Positions 33,023 to 41,950 of a stretch of DNA of 64,000 nt are shown here, piece by piece. Position numbers and translations under genes: made by a program. How positions within the stretch are numbered: position 1 is the first letter of the stretch; each line of letters opens with the position of its first letter. Below the pieces are notes generated by a model. That model searched no databases and had not been told where the DNA came from. It worked only from the letters and a program-made list of their open reading frames with translations. The DNA lies in NCBI GenBank assembly GCA_966250335.1, contig CBINGZ010000028.1:1-64000 (forward strand), given 5' to 3'. The DNA is from OLB7 sp966250335. GTDB taxonomy: Bacteria > Bacteroidota > Ignavibacteria > OLB7.

Positions 33023-33832
33023 ATGATGATAAGAATCGCGACTCTTGTTTCGGCGGGACTTTCGGCAATAGTGTGCATCGGTTGCTCGGCCATCCGGTCG
33101 AACCCGCTGAACCCGCCCGTGCCGCGCAGCAAGGCCCTCTTCGGGCCGGTTGTCGGTCTGAACAGGAATTTCCACACGGGAGGATTCCGTTCGATAACCG
33201 ACCCGACATGTCCGCATTTCGAGGATGGGAAGGGAATGGGTTATCTGGTGGGAATGACGGCTGAAATACTTCCGAGCGTCTATTCCCCGTGGTCGATTAT
33301 TCCCAGAGTTATCTATGAACAACGTCCCGGAAAATTCAATCAGAGGCTGGAAAAGGCTTATGTGCTGATGCCGGGAGCAAACGATCCCGTGGAGCAGATC
33401 GTTGAAGCCTCCTCCGATATTGCCTACACTATGTTCGGGGCCGAAATATTTTATAAGTATGAGGTGCTCAATACCGGCGGCGCGAGAATTGCCGTCGCCG
33501 GCGGCCCTACCGCAGCGTATGTTCTGGCAGGAGCGAACAGCCAGGCGCTCAATCTCGTCAGACCGGAAAATGCCCGCTTCACCAACCCGGAGGATTATCC
33601 TACGGAACGTGAGGGACGCACACTCCGCCTCTACGAGGGATCGATCCCTTCGATGCGGAATTACAGATTCTCGCTGAAGGGTGGGGTCCAGGCGGAAATT
33701 CCGGTGTTCGGACGGCAGTGGTATATGACGCCGGGTCTCTATTACGACTACGGTCTCACCGATATCACGACGAGTGAGAACTGGCAGTTGAACTCCTTCG
33801 TGTTCATGATCGATTTCCGACATGCTTTCTGA
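33023..33832 (+). CDS. Hypothetical outer-membrane barrel protein
   Basis: About 269 aa. Possible starts are TTG 33020, ATG 33023 and ATG 33026; AGGGAG lies just upstream and favours one of the ATGs. Signal peptide IRIATLVSAGLSAIVCIGC, possibly a lipoprotein. The mature region has barrel strands, KALFGPVVGLNRNFHTGG, MGYLVGMTAEILPS, RIAVAGGPTAAYVL, FSLKGGVQAEIPVFGRQWYM, GLYYDYGLTDI, with a final SFVFMIDFRHAF ending in Phe. It resembles small PorT-like barrels in general layout. A strong terminator follows at 33855. Function unknown. Confidence 0.7.
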   Translation: MMIRIATLVSAGLSAIVCIGCSAIRSNPLNPPVPRSKALFGPVVGLNRNFHTGGFRSITDPTCPHFEDGKGMGYLVGMTAEILPSVYSPWSIIPRVIYEQRPGKFNQRLEKAYVLMPGANDPVEQIVEASSDIAYTMFGAEIFYKYEVLNTGGARIAVAGGPTAAYVLAGANSQALNLVRPENARFTNPEDYPTEREGRTLRLYEGSIPSMRNYRFSLKGGVQAEIPVFGRQWYMTPGLYYDYGLTDITTSENWQLNSFVFMIDFRHAF

Positions 33833-33854
33833 TCCATCACATCGAACGGTAGTG

Positions 33855-33879
33855 AAAGGCCCCTTGCGGGGCCTTTTTT
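33855..33879 (+). terminator. Intrinsic terminator
   Basis: AAAGGCCCC (33855-33863), loop TTGC, GGGGCCTTT (33868-33876) and a run of six T ending at 33879. The clearest rho-independent terminator in the window. Confidence 0.93.
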
Positions 33880-33906
33880 GTTGAGCCGATCGAACGTCCG
33901 GAATCG

Positions 33907-34641
33907 TCACCCGCCGTCGGCCGCCAATGCGTCGATATCGACCTCCCAGCCCAGGCGCGCAAGCACGGAGGCGAACTCTCCGGAAGGGGGGGCGGATATC
34001 GACAGGGGATCGCCGGAAACGGGATGCGTCAGCTCCAGCCGGAACGCATGAAGCAGAAGTCGTCCGGACCCCAGATGTTCCCGGAAGAGCCTGTTGTGCC
34101 GTCCCTCGCCGTGGACCGTATCGCCGACGATCGGGTGACGCAGGTGCGCCAGATGTCTCCGGATCTGGTGCCACCGTCCCGTCCGGGGCCATGCGGCGAC
34201 CAGAGAATATCGCGCCGCGGGATATCGTCCGACCGGAATCGGCAGCTCGACACGCGCCACTCCCTTCACCAGAGTGAAGGCGTCGACCGGCTCGCCTCCG
34301 TTCTCCGCCAGCGGGTAATCTATCCGTTCGATCTCCGGGGCATATCCGCGGACCACCGCCAGATAACTCTTCCCTACCTCCCGCGTCGCGAACGCCCCCG
34401 ACAGAAGCCGGGCCGTCTCCGGATCGAGCGCCCAGAGAAGCACGCCGGACGCTCCGCGATCGAGCCGGTGGACGGGATAGACCCGTCGCCGCAGTCTGTC
34501 CCGAAGGAGCGACATGCAGGTGACGCTGTCGCGCGCGATCTCCGTCCTGTGGACCAGAAGCCCGCTCGGTTTATCGACGGCGATCAGTCGCTCATCTTCA
34601 TGAAGTATCGTAAGTTCGCGGCTGTCCCATATTGTTTCCAT
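33907..34641 (-). CDS. RluA-family pseudouridine synthase, TruC-like
   Basis: 244 aa from the ATG at 34641 (METIWDSRELTILHEDE), the usual N-terminus of the family; a longer frame to 34734 is not supported. Catalytic motif HRLDRGASGVLLWAL contains the conserved Asp (about residue 63). Other family blocks: LIAVDKPSGLLVHR, GKSYLAVVRG, YSLVAAWPRTGRWHQIRRHLAHL, HPIVGDTVHGEGRHNRLF. No S4 domain. Length and start match TruC (tRNA U65) better than RluA/C/D, but substrate cannot be fixed by eye. The 276-bp gap to the next, divergent gene holds no gene. Confidence 0.88.
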   Translation of the reverse strand: METIWDSRELTILHEDERLIAVDKPSGLLVHRTEIARDSVTCMSLLRDRLRRRVYPVHRLDRGASGVLLWALDPETARLLSGAFATREVGKSYLAVVRGYAPEIERIDYPLAENGGEPVDAFTLVKGVARVELPIPVGRYPAARYSLVAAWPRTGRWHQIRRHLAHLRHPIVGDTVHGEGRHNRLFREHLGSGRLLLHAFRLELTHPVSGDPLSISAPPSGEFASVLARLGWEVDIDALAADGG

Positions 34642-34917
34642 GGCCGAATATAGCCTTTCGGGGGGATCATGATCGATCGGGGAGAGGCGCCGTACCGGGC
34701 GACGGCGGTGAAAAATATCGCAATCATATTGCATGTCTCCGCGCTTTTCGGTATATAGCTCCGCCTTTCGCCGGCGCTCGAAACAACAACCGCCGGCGTA
34801 CCCTCCTCCTCCATGCCCCCAGGCTTCCGTGCGATCGAACGAAACGATTCAGGTTCCGGAACTCCATCCGTGATCTGATTCCCGCGCTCCATATTCTCTC
34901 AATCAATCCAAGCGTTC

Positions 34918-35706
34918 ATGCGTACTCTTTTCAAGCCTGCCGGCGTCACGGCGGCTCTCATGACCAGCGCTCTCTGCGCGCTCCTCTCCTCCGGCTGCTC
35001 GGACGACACGACGAGCAGCGAGCCCACCGACATCTGTACCCACTGGTCCTATTCCGGCGACACCGGGCCCGATCACTGGAAGGATTGCGCCGCCTACTCC
35101 GATTGCGGCGGAGCGGCGCAATCCCCGATCAACATCGTCGGCGCCGTGAACGACCCGACCCTCACCGACATCGTCCTCGACTACGACAGCTCCAAGACGG
35201 CGATCGTCCATACCGGGCACTCGCTCCAGTGGAACTACGACGACGGCAGCACGATCACCATGAACGGCGTATCGTACGAGCTCGAGCAGTTCCATTTCCA
35301 CACGTCGAGCGAGCATACGGTCGACGGCAGGAGCTACCCGATGGAGGTCCATTTCGTCCACAAGGACGACGCGACGGGGAAGCTGGGGGTGGTCGGCGTC
35401 ATGTTCAGCGAGGGAGCAGCGAACCCGACGCTGGCGAAGTTCATGGACAACCTGCCGACATCGAAGGATCAGAGGTACGACAACGCCATGAAATATATCG
35501 CCTCCGATCTGATGCCGGCCGAAAAGGGGTACTACACCTACCCCGGTTCGCTGACGACCCCTCCCTGCTCGCAGATCGTGACGTGGGCCGTGCTGAAGAC
35601 CGGAGTCGAGGCATCGAAGCAGCAGATCGACAAGATGCATGAGATCATGCACACCAACAACCGCCCGGTACAGCCGCTGAACGGCCGCGCGATCAGGATG
35701 CGCTGA
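34918..35706 (+). CDS. Alpha-type carbonic anhydrase, lipoprotein
   Basis: 262 aa. Lipoprotein signal LMTSALCALLSSGC (lipobox SSGC), so anchored in the envelope. Alpha-CA landmarks in order: WSYSGDTGPDHW, AAQSPINIV, TGHSLQWNYDD, the zinc histidines in QFHFHTSSEH and MEVHFVHKDD, and LTTPPCSQIVTWAVL with the conserved Thr near the active site. It interconverts CO2 and bicarbonate outside the cytoplasm. A hairpin at 35740-35773 follows. Monocistronic. Confidence 0.95.
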   Translation: MRTLFKPAGVTAALMTSALCALLSSGCSDDTTSSEPTDICTHWSYSGDTGPDHWKDCAAYSDCGGAAQSPINIVGAVNDPTLTDIVLDYDSSKTAIVHTGHSLQWNYDDGSTITMNGVSYELEQFHFHTSSEHTVDGRSYPMEVHFVHKDDATGKLGVVGVMFSEGAANPTLAKFMDNLPTSKDQRYDNAMKYIASDLMPAEKGYYTYPGSLTTPPCSQIVTWAVLKTGVEASKQQIDKMHEIMHTNNRPVQPLNGRAIRMR

Positions 35707-35739
35707 TCACCCTCCCCCTCCCTCTGCCGGAAGACCATC

Positions 35740-35773
35740 ACGGGGCCGATCGCAATACTGCGGTCGGCCCCGT
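35740..35773 (+). terminator. Long GC hairpin after the carbonic anhydrase gene
   Basis: A 15-bp stem with one wobble: ACGGGGCCGATCGCA pairs with TGCGGTCGGCCCCGT around loop ATAC. No T-run follows, so termination may depend on the stem strength or on Rho. Confidence 0.7.
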
Positions 35774-35947
35774 CGTCAACCACTTCGCGATCCCTCTCTC
35801 TCCCGCGATTTCACGTCCGGGGGAAGCTCGGGCGGTCGGCTCCCTCGGCATTCCGAAGCCGGTGTGCGATTCACGTCGGTTTTGTATGTTGTGCGGATCT
35901 TCTCACAGTCCTTTCTCATTCTTCGTCCAACAACTCTTTCGTATCGT

Positions 35948-36670
35948 ATGAAGACACTCGCCTTGATGCTTGCACTCCTGTTCGTTGCGTCGGCTCCGGC
36001 CCTCGCTCAGAAGTCGAATCCGGCCAAGATATCCGCGAACTCGAAGACGGAGGCCAAAGCCGCGCCGACCAAGCCCTCCTCCAACCCTCAGTATGTCATC
36101 ACCGTAACGCAGGGGGAGACGAAGCTGGGCGACATCACGGTGGAGCTCTTCCAGGATCTGGCGCCGAAGCATGTGGCGAACTTCGACAGTCTGGTGAAGG
36201 CGAAGTTCTACGACGGTACGGCGTTCCATCGTGTGATCCCCGGGTTCATGATCCAGGGGGGGGACCCGAACTCGAAGAGCAAGCCGGCGACCACCTGGGG
36301 CCAGGGCGATCCCTCGCAGACGATGGTTCCCGCGGAGTTCAACAAGACCAGCCACAAGCGCGGCATCCTCTCGGCGGCGCGTCGCGGCGACAACATCAAC
36401 AGCGCCACGTCGCAGTTCTTCATCTGCCATGCCGACGCGACCTATCTGGATGGTCAGTACACGGTCTACGGCCAGGTGCTCTCCGGGATGGAGGTCGTCG
36501 ACAAGGTGGCGACCGCCCAGCTCAACGGCTCGGCGCCGGTCACCAAGATCACGATGTCGATCGTGAAGAAGGGGGGAGAGGAGTCGAAGGTCCGCAAGGC
36601 GGAGACCAAGACCTCCGGCGACGCCAAGACCCGCAAGGCCGACGCGAAGAAGAGCGACAAGAAGAAGTAG
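35948..36670 (+). CDS. Exported cyclophilin-type peptidyl-prolyl isomerase
   Basis: 240 aa from ATG 35948, which starts a signal peptide (KTLALMLALLFVASAPALAQ). An Ala/Lys/Ser-rich linker (about 21-45) precedes the cyclophilin domain (about 48-205): FHRVIPGFMIQGGDPNSKSK, EFNKTSHKRGILSAARRGDN, SATSQFFICHADATYLDGQY, VYGQVLSGMEVVDKV. A Lys-rich tail (KTRKADAKKSDKKK) ends the protein. It catalyses proline isomerisation during folding in the periplasm. The basic tail is unusual and may contact nucleic acid, peptidoglycan or LPS; that is speculation. Confidence 0.93.
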   Translation: MKTLALMLALLFVASAPALAQKSNPAKISANSKTEAKAAPTKPSSNPQYVITVTQGETKLGDITVELFQDLAPKHVANFDSLVKAKFYDGTAFHRVIPGFMIQGGDPNSKSKPATTWGQGDPSQTMVPAEFNKTSHKRGILSAARRGDNINSATSQFFICHADATYLDGQYTVYGQVLSGMEVVDKVATAQLNGSAPVTKITMSIVKKGGEESKVRKAETKTSGDAKTRKADAKKSDKKK

Positions 36671-36719
36671 GTCGATCCGCAACAGGGGCCGGATATCCGG
36701 CTGCCGGAGAATTCGATCG

Positions 36720-36745
36720 CGGCCGGAGCAGTCACGCTCCGGCCG
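36720..36745 (+). terminator. Intrinsic terminator after the cyclophilin gene
   Basis: CGGCCGGAGC (36720-36729), loop AGTCAC, GCTCCGGCCG (36736-36745), then TTTCGT. Confidence 0.75.
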
Positions 36746-36897
36746 TTTCGTATGGTGAGCGACGGAAGCGGGTCGGGTTCGGCAGCTGCAGCCCGGTCTT
36801 CACGCACGGTTCGACGTTCCGAAACCAACCCGGCCCGCCGGCGGTTGTTGCTCCTGCCCCCGGAACGGGGGTAAGGATCACATTTAAGGATCGAACC

Positions 36898-37425
36898 ATG
36901 AGCGCATTCCCACATCTCCTCGACCTCCCCGCCTTCGGCGACGGAACGAGCGTCAACGGGGTGATCGAGACCCCTCGCGGCTGCCGCAACAAGTACAAGT
37001 TCGACGGGAAGCGGGGGCTCTTCCTTCTGAAAGGAGTGCTTCCGGCCGGCGCGGTCTTCCCGTTCGATTTCGGGTTCATCCCCTCGACCAGGGGAGAGGA
37101 CGGCGACCCGCTCGATATCCTGGTGCTGATGGACGAGCCCGCCTTTCCCGGCTGTCTGGTCGAGGTCCGGCTGCTGGGAGCGATCGAGGCGGAACAGACC
37201 GAACGGGATGGAACCGTGGAGCGGAACGACAGACTGATAGGGGTGGCGGCCGAGTCGAGAACACATCGCGACATGAACACCCTCTCGTCGCTCGGAGATG
37301 TTCTGCTGGAGGAGATCGAGCACTTTTTCATATCGTATAATGAAATAAAAGGGAAGACCTTCGCGCCTCTCGGTCGCGTCGGATCGCGGAAGGCCGCCTC
37401 GCTCGTCAGGGCCGCCCTGCGGTGA
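36898..37425 (+). CDS. ppa: Inorganic pyrophosphatase (class A type)
   Basis: 175 aa. Family I soluble pyrophosphatase: IETPRGCRNKYKFDGKRGLF, LPAGAVFPFDFGFIPST, the metal-binding signature EDGDPLDILVL (about residues 66-76) and ERNDRLIGVAA. It hydrolyses PPi in the cytosol to drive biosynthesis. AAGGATCGAACC precedes the ATG. The sequence is somewhat divergent from E. coli Ppa (for instance VFPFDFGFIPST for YPVNYGFIPNT), as in organisms with this shorter-branch family. Confidence 0.93.
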   Translation: MSAFPHLLDLPAFGDGTSVNGVIETPRGCRNKYKFDGKRGLFLLKGVLPAGAVFPFDFGFIPSTRGEDGDPLDILVLMDEPAFPGCLVEVRLLGAIEAEQTERDGTVERNDRLIGVAAESRTHRDMNTLSSLGDVLLEEIEHFFISYNEIKGKTFAPLGRVGSRKAASLVRAALR

Positions 37426-37453
37426 CGGCCCCGGAAAGCCCCGGTTCATCATC

Positions 37454-38419
37454 ATGCCCACTCTTCGAACCACGACATACACTCCGCCGCTGCTTCTCCG
37501 CAACGGTCATCTTCAGACGATCTATCCTTCGCTCTTCCGCAGGGTGGGGGAGCTGGAGTACATCCGCGAGCGGGTGGAAACCCCCGACTCCGATTTCCTC
37601 GATCTCGACTGGTCGCGCGTCGGAACACGTCGCCTGGCGATACTCTCGCACGGACTGGAGGGGAACTCCGACAGGACCTATATCCGGGGGATGGCGCGCG
37701 CCGTGAACAGGGCCGGCTGGGACGCCCTGGCCTGGAACTATCGCGGATGCGGCGGTGAGATGAACCGGACGGCGCGGCTCTACCACAGCGGCGCGACGGA
37801 GGATCTGGTGATCGTGATCGATCACGCGGTGCGGAGCGGGGGATACGACGAGATCGTTCTGCTCGGGTTCAGTCTGGGGGGAAATCTCACTCTGAAATAT
37901 ATCGGTGAGCGAGGCGATGAGATCGAGCCGAGAATCTCCGCGGCCGTCGTCTTCTCCGTCCCCTGCGATCTGAAGGCGAGCGCCGATCGTCTCGCGGTGC
38001 GATCGAATAGAATCTACATGCGCAGCTTTCTTACATCGCTCACCGATAAGATTCGCCGGAAGATGGAGCAGATGCCCGGAAGCCTTGCCGATCACGGCCT
38101 CGATGTGATGCGCACCTTTCACGAATTCGACAATCTCTATACAGCCCCGATGCACGGCTTCGCGGACGCCGACGACTACTGGAGGAAGTCGAGCTGCCGC
38201 CAGTTCATTCCCAATATCCGCGTCCCCGCCACGCTCATCAGCGCCAAGGACGATCCCTTTCTTCCCGACGCCTGCTACCCTTTCGACGAGGCGCGCGCGA
38301 ACCCTCTCTTCACATTGGAAGTCCCGGAACACGGCGGACATGTCGGGTTCGTGTCGTTCGGCGGCGACGGTTCCTACTGGTCGGAACGGCGGGCCGTCGA
38401 GATTCTTTCCGAGCGTTGA
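37454..38419 (+). CDS. YheT-like alpha/beta hydrolase
   Basis: 321 aa of the YheT/UPF0017 family. HGLEGNSDRTYIRGMARAVN, WNYRGCGGEMNRTARLYHSG and the nucleophile elbow LLGFSLGGNLTLKYIGERG (Ser at about residue 143) are clear; the acid lies in LISAKDDPFLP and the His in VPEHGGHVGFVSFG. Predicted esterase of unknown substrate. It begins 28 bp after ppa and may share its transcript. Confidence 0.92.
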   Translation: MPTLRTTTYTPPLLLRNGHLQTIYPSLFRRVGELEYIRERVETPDSDFLDLDWSRVGTRRLAILSHGLEGNSDRTYIRGMARAVNRAGWDALAWNYRGCGGEMNRTARLYHSGATEDLVIVIDHAVRSGGYDEIVLLGFSLGGNLTLKYIGERGDEIEPRISAAVVFSVPCDLKASADRLAVRSNRIYMRSFLTSLTDKIRRKMEQMPGSLADHGLDVMRTFHEFDNLYTAPMHGFADADDYWRKSSCRQFIPNIRVPATLISAKDDPFLPDACYPFDEARANPLFTLEVPEHGGHVGFVSFGGDGSYWSERRAVEILSER

Positions 38420-38627
38420 TATCCCGATTTCATGCGCCGATGAGAGCGCATTCTGCTCTCTTCACCCCCTCGTAACGCCCTTCTTCATGCAGAGTGTATC
38501 ACGCTGTACCGCGCGGTCAGTTCAGGGTCGGGATCGATATCCGTAATGCCGAGAGAGTCATGGGAGATTCCATGCAGCCCGGTATCGGTCCCTTTCATAT
38601 CTATTTCAGATGTTCAGGAGATCGACC

Positions 38628-40259
38628 ATGAAGACCCCTCTCCGTGTGATCGCGCGCAGCCTGCCGCTGTTTGTCGCCGCTCTGTTTGTATCGTCCTGCG
38701 GTACTGAGAACCGCTACGCTTCCTCTCATTCCCCCTATGCCGCGAAGCAGAGCCCGGTCGCGAGCAACAATGAACCTGTGCCTGCGCCGACCGACTCGGC
38801 CGGCGCCTCCGGAGTTGCCGGCTCCCATTACGATGTTTCAGGCGAAGGCTACAACACCATCGTCGAGAACCCGTTCACGCAGGCGGAGACCACTCCTCTC
38901 TCCACATTCTCGATCGACGTCGACCGCGCTTCGTACAGCAACGTCCGCCGCTTCCTGGAGGACGACATGCTCCCGCCGGCCGGGGCGGTGCGGGTGGAGG
39001 AGATGATCAACTACTTCTCCTACGATTATCCGAAGCCGACATCGGACGTTCCCTTCACCGTCGCGACCGAGATCGCCCGGTGTCCCTGGAACTCGGAGCA
39101 TCAACTGCTGCTGGTCGGAGTTCAGGGGAAGGAGATCGAGACGAAGCTGATGCCTCCCAGCAACCTTGTCTTCCTTGTCGATGTCTCGGGCTCGATGGAT
39201 GAGCCGGACAAGCTCCCTCTTGTCAAGGAGTCGCTCCGGATGCTGGTGGGAACGTTACGTGATGTGGATCGTGTTGCGATTGTCGTCTACGCCGGGGCCG
39301 CCGGCCTGGCCCTCCCCTCAACATCGGGAGCCGACAGAGATGAGATCGAGGATGCCATCGACGATCTGGAGGCGGGGGGATCGACCGCCGGGGGAGAGGG
39401 GATAGAACTCGCCTACGCGATCGCCCGACAGAACTTCATGAAGTTCGGCAACAACCGCGTGATCCTTGCCTCGGATGGAGATTTCAACGTGGGGATCAGC
39501 GATCCGGCGGGGCTCGTGAAACTGATCGAGGAGCAACGGAACTCCGGTGTCTACCTCACGGTGCTCGGGTTCGGGGCGGGGAATCTTCAGGATGGCCGGA
39601 TGGAGCAGATCGCCGACCACGGCAACGGCCAGTATGCCTATATCGACGGGATGGATGAGGCGCGGAAGGTCTTCCGCCGCGAGCTGAGCGGAACGCTCCA
39701 CGCCATTGCCAGGGATGTGAAGATCCAGGTCGAGTTCAATCCCGCCAACGTCCGTTCCTACCGGCTGATCGGCTACGAGAACCGGGCGCTGGCCGCGCAG
39801 GACTTCACCGACGATAAGAAAGACGCAGGGGAACTCGGCTCCGGTCACTCGGTCACGGCGCTCTACGAGATCGAGCCGGTCACCGCGCCGTTGCAGAGAT
39901 CGACAGGAGGGACGCAGCTCCGGTATCAGGCCCCGGCTCCGACACCCGGCGCGATACATGCGGGGGAGCTGGTGCTGGTGAAGCTCCGCTACAAGCTTCC
40001 GAGCCGGGAGACGAGCCAGGAGATCAGGGGGGTCGTCCCCGTTCCGGGTTCGCTCGATCAGGCCACCGGAAATATCGCACTCGCCGCGTCGGTCGCCGAG
40101 TTCGGGATGATGCTGCGGCGCTCCGAGCACAGGGGGAACGGCTCGTTCGATCAGGCGCTGGCGCTGGCGGAGCAGGCCGACAGGGATGAGAGCAGGGAGG
40201 AGACGCGCGAGCTGATCGAGCTTATCCGCGCCGCCCGGAGGCTCTCCATCGGAACCTGA
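38628..40259 (+). CDS. YfbK-like von Willebrand factor A lipoprotein
   Basis: 543 aa from ATG 38628 with CAGGAG 7 bases upstream. Lipoprotein signal LPLFVAALFVSSCG. N-terminal vWF_A-associated region (TTPLSTFSIDVDRASYSNVR, about 88-107), then the vWA domain (about 160-345) with MIDAS DVSGSMDEPDK, followed by a DUF3520-type C-terminal domain (VEFNPANVRSYRLIGYENR onward to residue 540). Envelope protein; role unknown, probably metal-dependent binding. Followed by a strong hairpin. Confidence 0.9.
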   Translation: MKTPLRVIARSLPLFVAALFVSSCGTENRYASSHSPYAAKQSPVASNNEPVPAPTDSAGASGVAGSHYDVSGEGYNTIVENPFTQAETTPLSTFSIDVDRASYSNVRRFLEDDMLPPAGAVRVEEMINYFSYDYPKPTSDVPFTVATEIARCPWNSEHQLLLVGVQGKEIETKLMPPSNLVFLVDVSGSMDEPDKLPLVKESLRMLVGTLRDVDRVAIVVYAGAAGLALPSTSGADRDEIEDAIDDLEAGGSTAGGEGIELAYAIARQNFMKFGNNRVILASDGDFNVGISDPAGLVKLIEEQRNSGVYLTVLGFGAGNLQDGRMEQIADHGNGQYAYIDGMDEARKVFRRELSGTLHAIARDVKIQVEFNPANVRSYRLIGYENRALAAQDFTDDKKDAGELGSGHSVTALYEIEPVTAPLQRSTGGTQLRYQAPAPTPGAIHAGELVLVKLRYKLPSRETSQEIRGVVPVPGSLDQATGNIALAASVAEFGMMLRRSEHRGNGSFDQALALAEQADRDESREETRELIELIRAARRLSIGT

Positions 40260-40296
40260 CGGCAGATCATCAAATCATGACACAGGGTGCTTCCTC

Positions 40297-40342
40297 GACA
40301 CCCTTCCGCGAACCGGCCGCCGGGCGTTCGCGGAAGGGTGTC
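40297..40342 (+). terminator. Perfect 17-bp stem terminator-like hairpin
   Basis: GACACCCTTCCGCGAAC (40297-40313) and GTTCGCGGAAGGGTGTC (40326-40342) are exact complements around a 12-base GC loop; CGATTTTGTG follows. It separates the vWA gene from the acyl-CoA ligase gene. Confidence 0.85.
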
Positions 40343-40381
40343 CGATTTTGTGCCCGCGGCCGGCGGTGCTAACTTCGCCGC

Positions 40382-41950
40382 ATGACCATCTGGAATATCT
40401 TCCGTCGCGCCGTCGAACTCCATCCCTCCGGAACCGCCGTCACGGAGGGTGTGCGACGGCTCACGTACGCCGATCTGGAGCCGAGAGTCGGCGCCGTGGC
40501 GCGGTTCATGGCGGAGCGGCTGGAACCGGGCGACAGGGTCGCGGTTCTGGACGTCAACTCGCTCGAATATCTCGAACTCTATTTCGCGGCGGCGGGGGCG
40601 CGGGTCGTTCTCACCCCCCTCAACACCCGTCTTTCCGTCGACGAACTCGGTGCGATACTTGTCGACTCGGGGGCCCGTCTCCTCGTGGCCTCGACCCGGT
40701 TCGCCGCGACCGTCGAGAAGCTCTGCGCCGTCGTCCCGCCGGAAGGGGTCGTCTGGATCGGCGACGAACCCGCGGCCGTCACGGTTCCGACATGGTCGTA
40801 CGACGATCTAGTTGCCTCCCCGATCCCCTTCCTTCCCGTTCATGAACCTGGGCCCGACGATCTGGCGCATCTCTATTACACGAGCGGCACCACCGGGCGC
40901 TCAAAGGGGGTGATGCTGACGCATCGTAATGTGGCGGCGCACGCCATGGGGGCGGCGCTGGAGCTTCGGCTGGACTCGACCGACGTCTGGGGACACTTCG
41001 CTCCGATGTTTCATCTGGCCGACGCCTGGGCGGTCTTCGGGATCACGCTGGTCGGCGGCCGCCATCTGATCTCTCCGAGCTTCGAGGCCGGGGGAGCGCT
41101 CAGGATGATCGAAAAGGATCGTATCACGATCACCAATCTCATCCCCACGATGCTCAACCTGATGGTGAAGCATCCGGGCGCGGCGGAGCTCGATTTCAGC
41201 AGCCTCCGGCTCATCCTGAGCGGCGGCGCGCCGATCGCTCCGCAGGTGGTCGAGGCGATCGTTGATCTCTTCGGGTGCGAGTATGTGCAGACGTACGGGA
41301 TGACGGAGACGAGCCCCTATCTCACCTTGAGCGTTGTCAAGGATCATCTCCGCGCGCTCCCCCGATCGGAACAGATGCGATATATCGCGAAGACCGGGCG
41401 TCCATTCGTCACGGTCCGGCTGAAGGTCGTGGATGAGAAGGGGACCCCCGTGCCCGCGGACGGGGAGACGATCGGCGAGATTCTGGCGCGCGGCGAGACC
41501 GTCACGCCTGGCTACTGGCAGAGACCTGAGGAGACGGCCGCCGCCTTCACCGAAGGGTGGCTTCGGACGGGGGATCTTGCGACGCTCGACTCCGAGGGGT
41601 ATCTGAACATCGTCGACAGGAAGAAGGATATGATCATCACCGGCGGGGAGAACGTCTACTCCACCGAGGTCGAGAATATCCTGTATGATCATGCTGCGAT
41701 ACTTGAGGCCGCCGTCTTCGGTCTGCCGGACGAGGTCTACGGCGAGACCGTGAACGCGGCCGTGGTGATGAAGGCGGGGGAGATCGCCACGGCCGCCGAT
41801 CTGATCCGGTTCTGCCGCGAGAGGATCGCATCGTACAAGGCCCCGCGCTCGATACGGTTCGTGGACGAGCTGCCGCGGACCGGCTCCGGCAAGATCTCCA
41901 AGCTGATGCTCCGGGCCCTCTTCTCTCAACAGGAGTCACCTCTCTCATGA
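40382..41950 (+). CDS. Acyl-CoA synthetase (long-chain fatty-acid-CoA ligase type)
   Basis: 522 aa, ANL adenylate-forming enzyme. Core motifs: LAHLYYTSGTTGRSKGVMLTH (A3 region), YVQTYGMTETSPYLT (A5), EGWLRTGDLATLDSEGYLNI (A7), DRKKDMIITGGENVYSTEVE (A8) and the catalytic Lys in ELPRTGSGKISK near the C-terminus. It activates a carboxylic acid with ATP and CoA; chain length cannot be set by eye. Its stop overlaps the start of the PIG-L deacetylase (ATGA at 41947-41950). Confidence 0.92.
   Translation: MTIWNIFRRAVELHPSGTAVTEGVRRLTYADLEPRVGAVARFMAERLEPGDRVAVLDVNSLEYLELYFAAAGARVVLTPLNTRLSVDELGAILVDSGARLLVASTRFAATVEKLCAVVPPEGVVWIGDEPAAVTVPTWSYDDLVASPIPFLPVHEPGPDDLAHLYYTSGTTGRSKGVMLTHRNVAAHAMGAALELRLDSTDVWGHFAPMFHLADAWAVFGITLVGGRHLISPSFEAGGALRMIEKDRITITNLIPTMLNLMVKHPGAAELDFSSLRLILSGGAPIAPQVVEAIVDLFGCEYVQTYGMTETSPYLTLSVVKDHLRALPRSEQMRYIAKTGRPFVTVRLKVVDEKGTPVPADGETIGEILARGETVTPGYWQRPEETAAAFTEGWLRTGDLATLDSEGYLNIVDRKKDMIITGGENVYSTEVENILYDHAAILEAAVFGLPDEVYGETVNAAVVMKAGEIATAADLIRFCRERIASYKAPRSIRFVDELPRTGSGKISKLMLRALFSQQESPLS

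Noticed and set aside
32702..34192. Minus-strand frame of about 500 codons covering the 32.6-33 kb gap and the barrel gene
   Set aside because: It lies antisense to a gene with signal peptide and barrel strands; low-complexity Arg-rich sequence and no known family.
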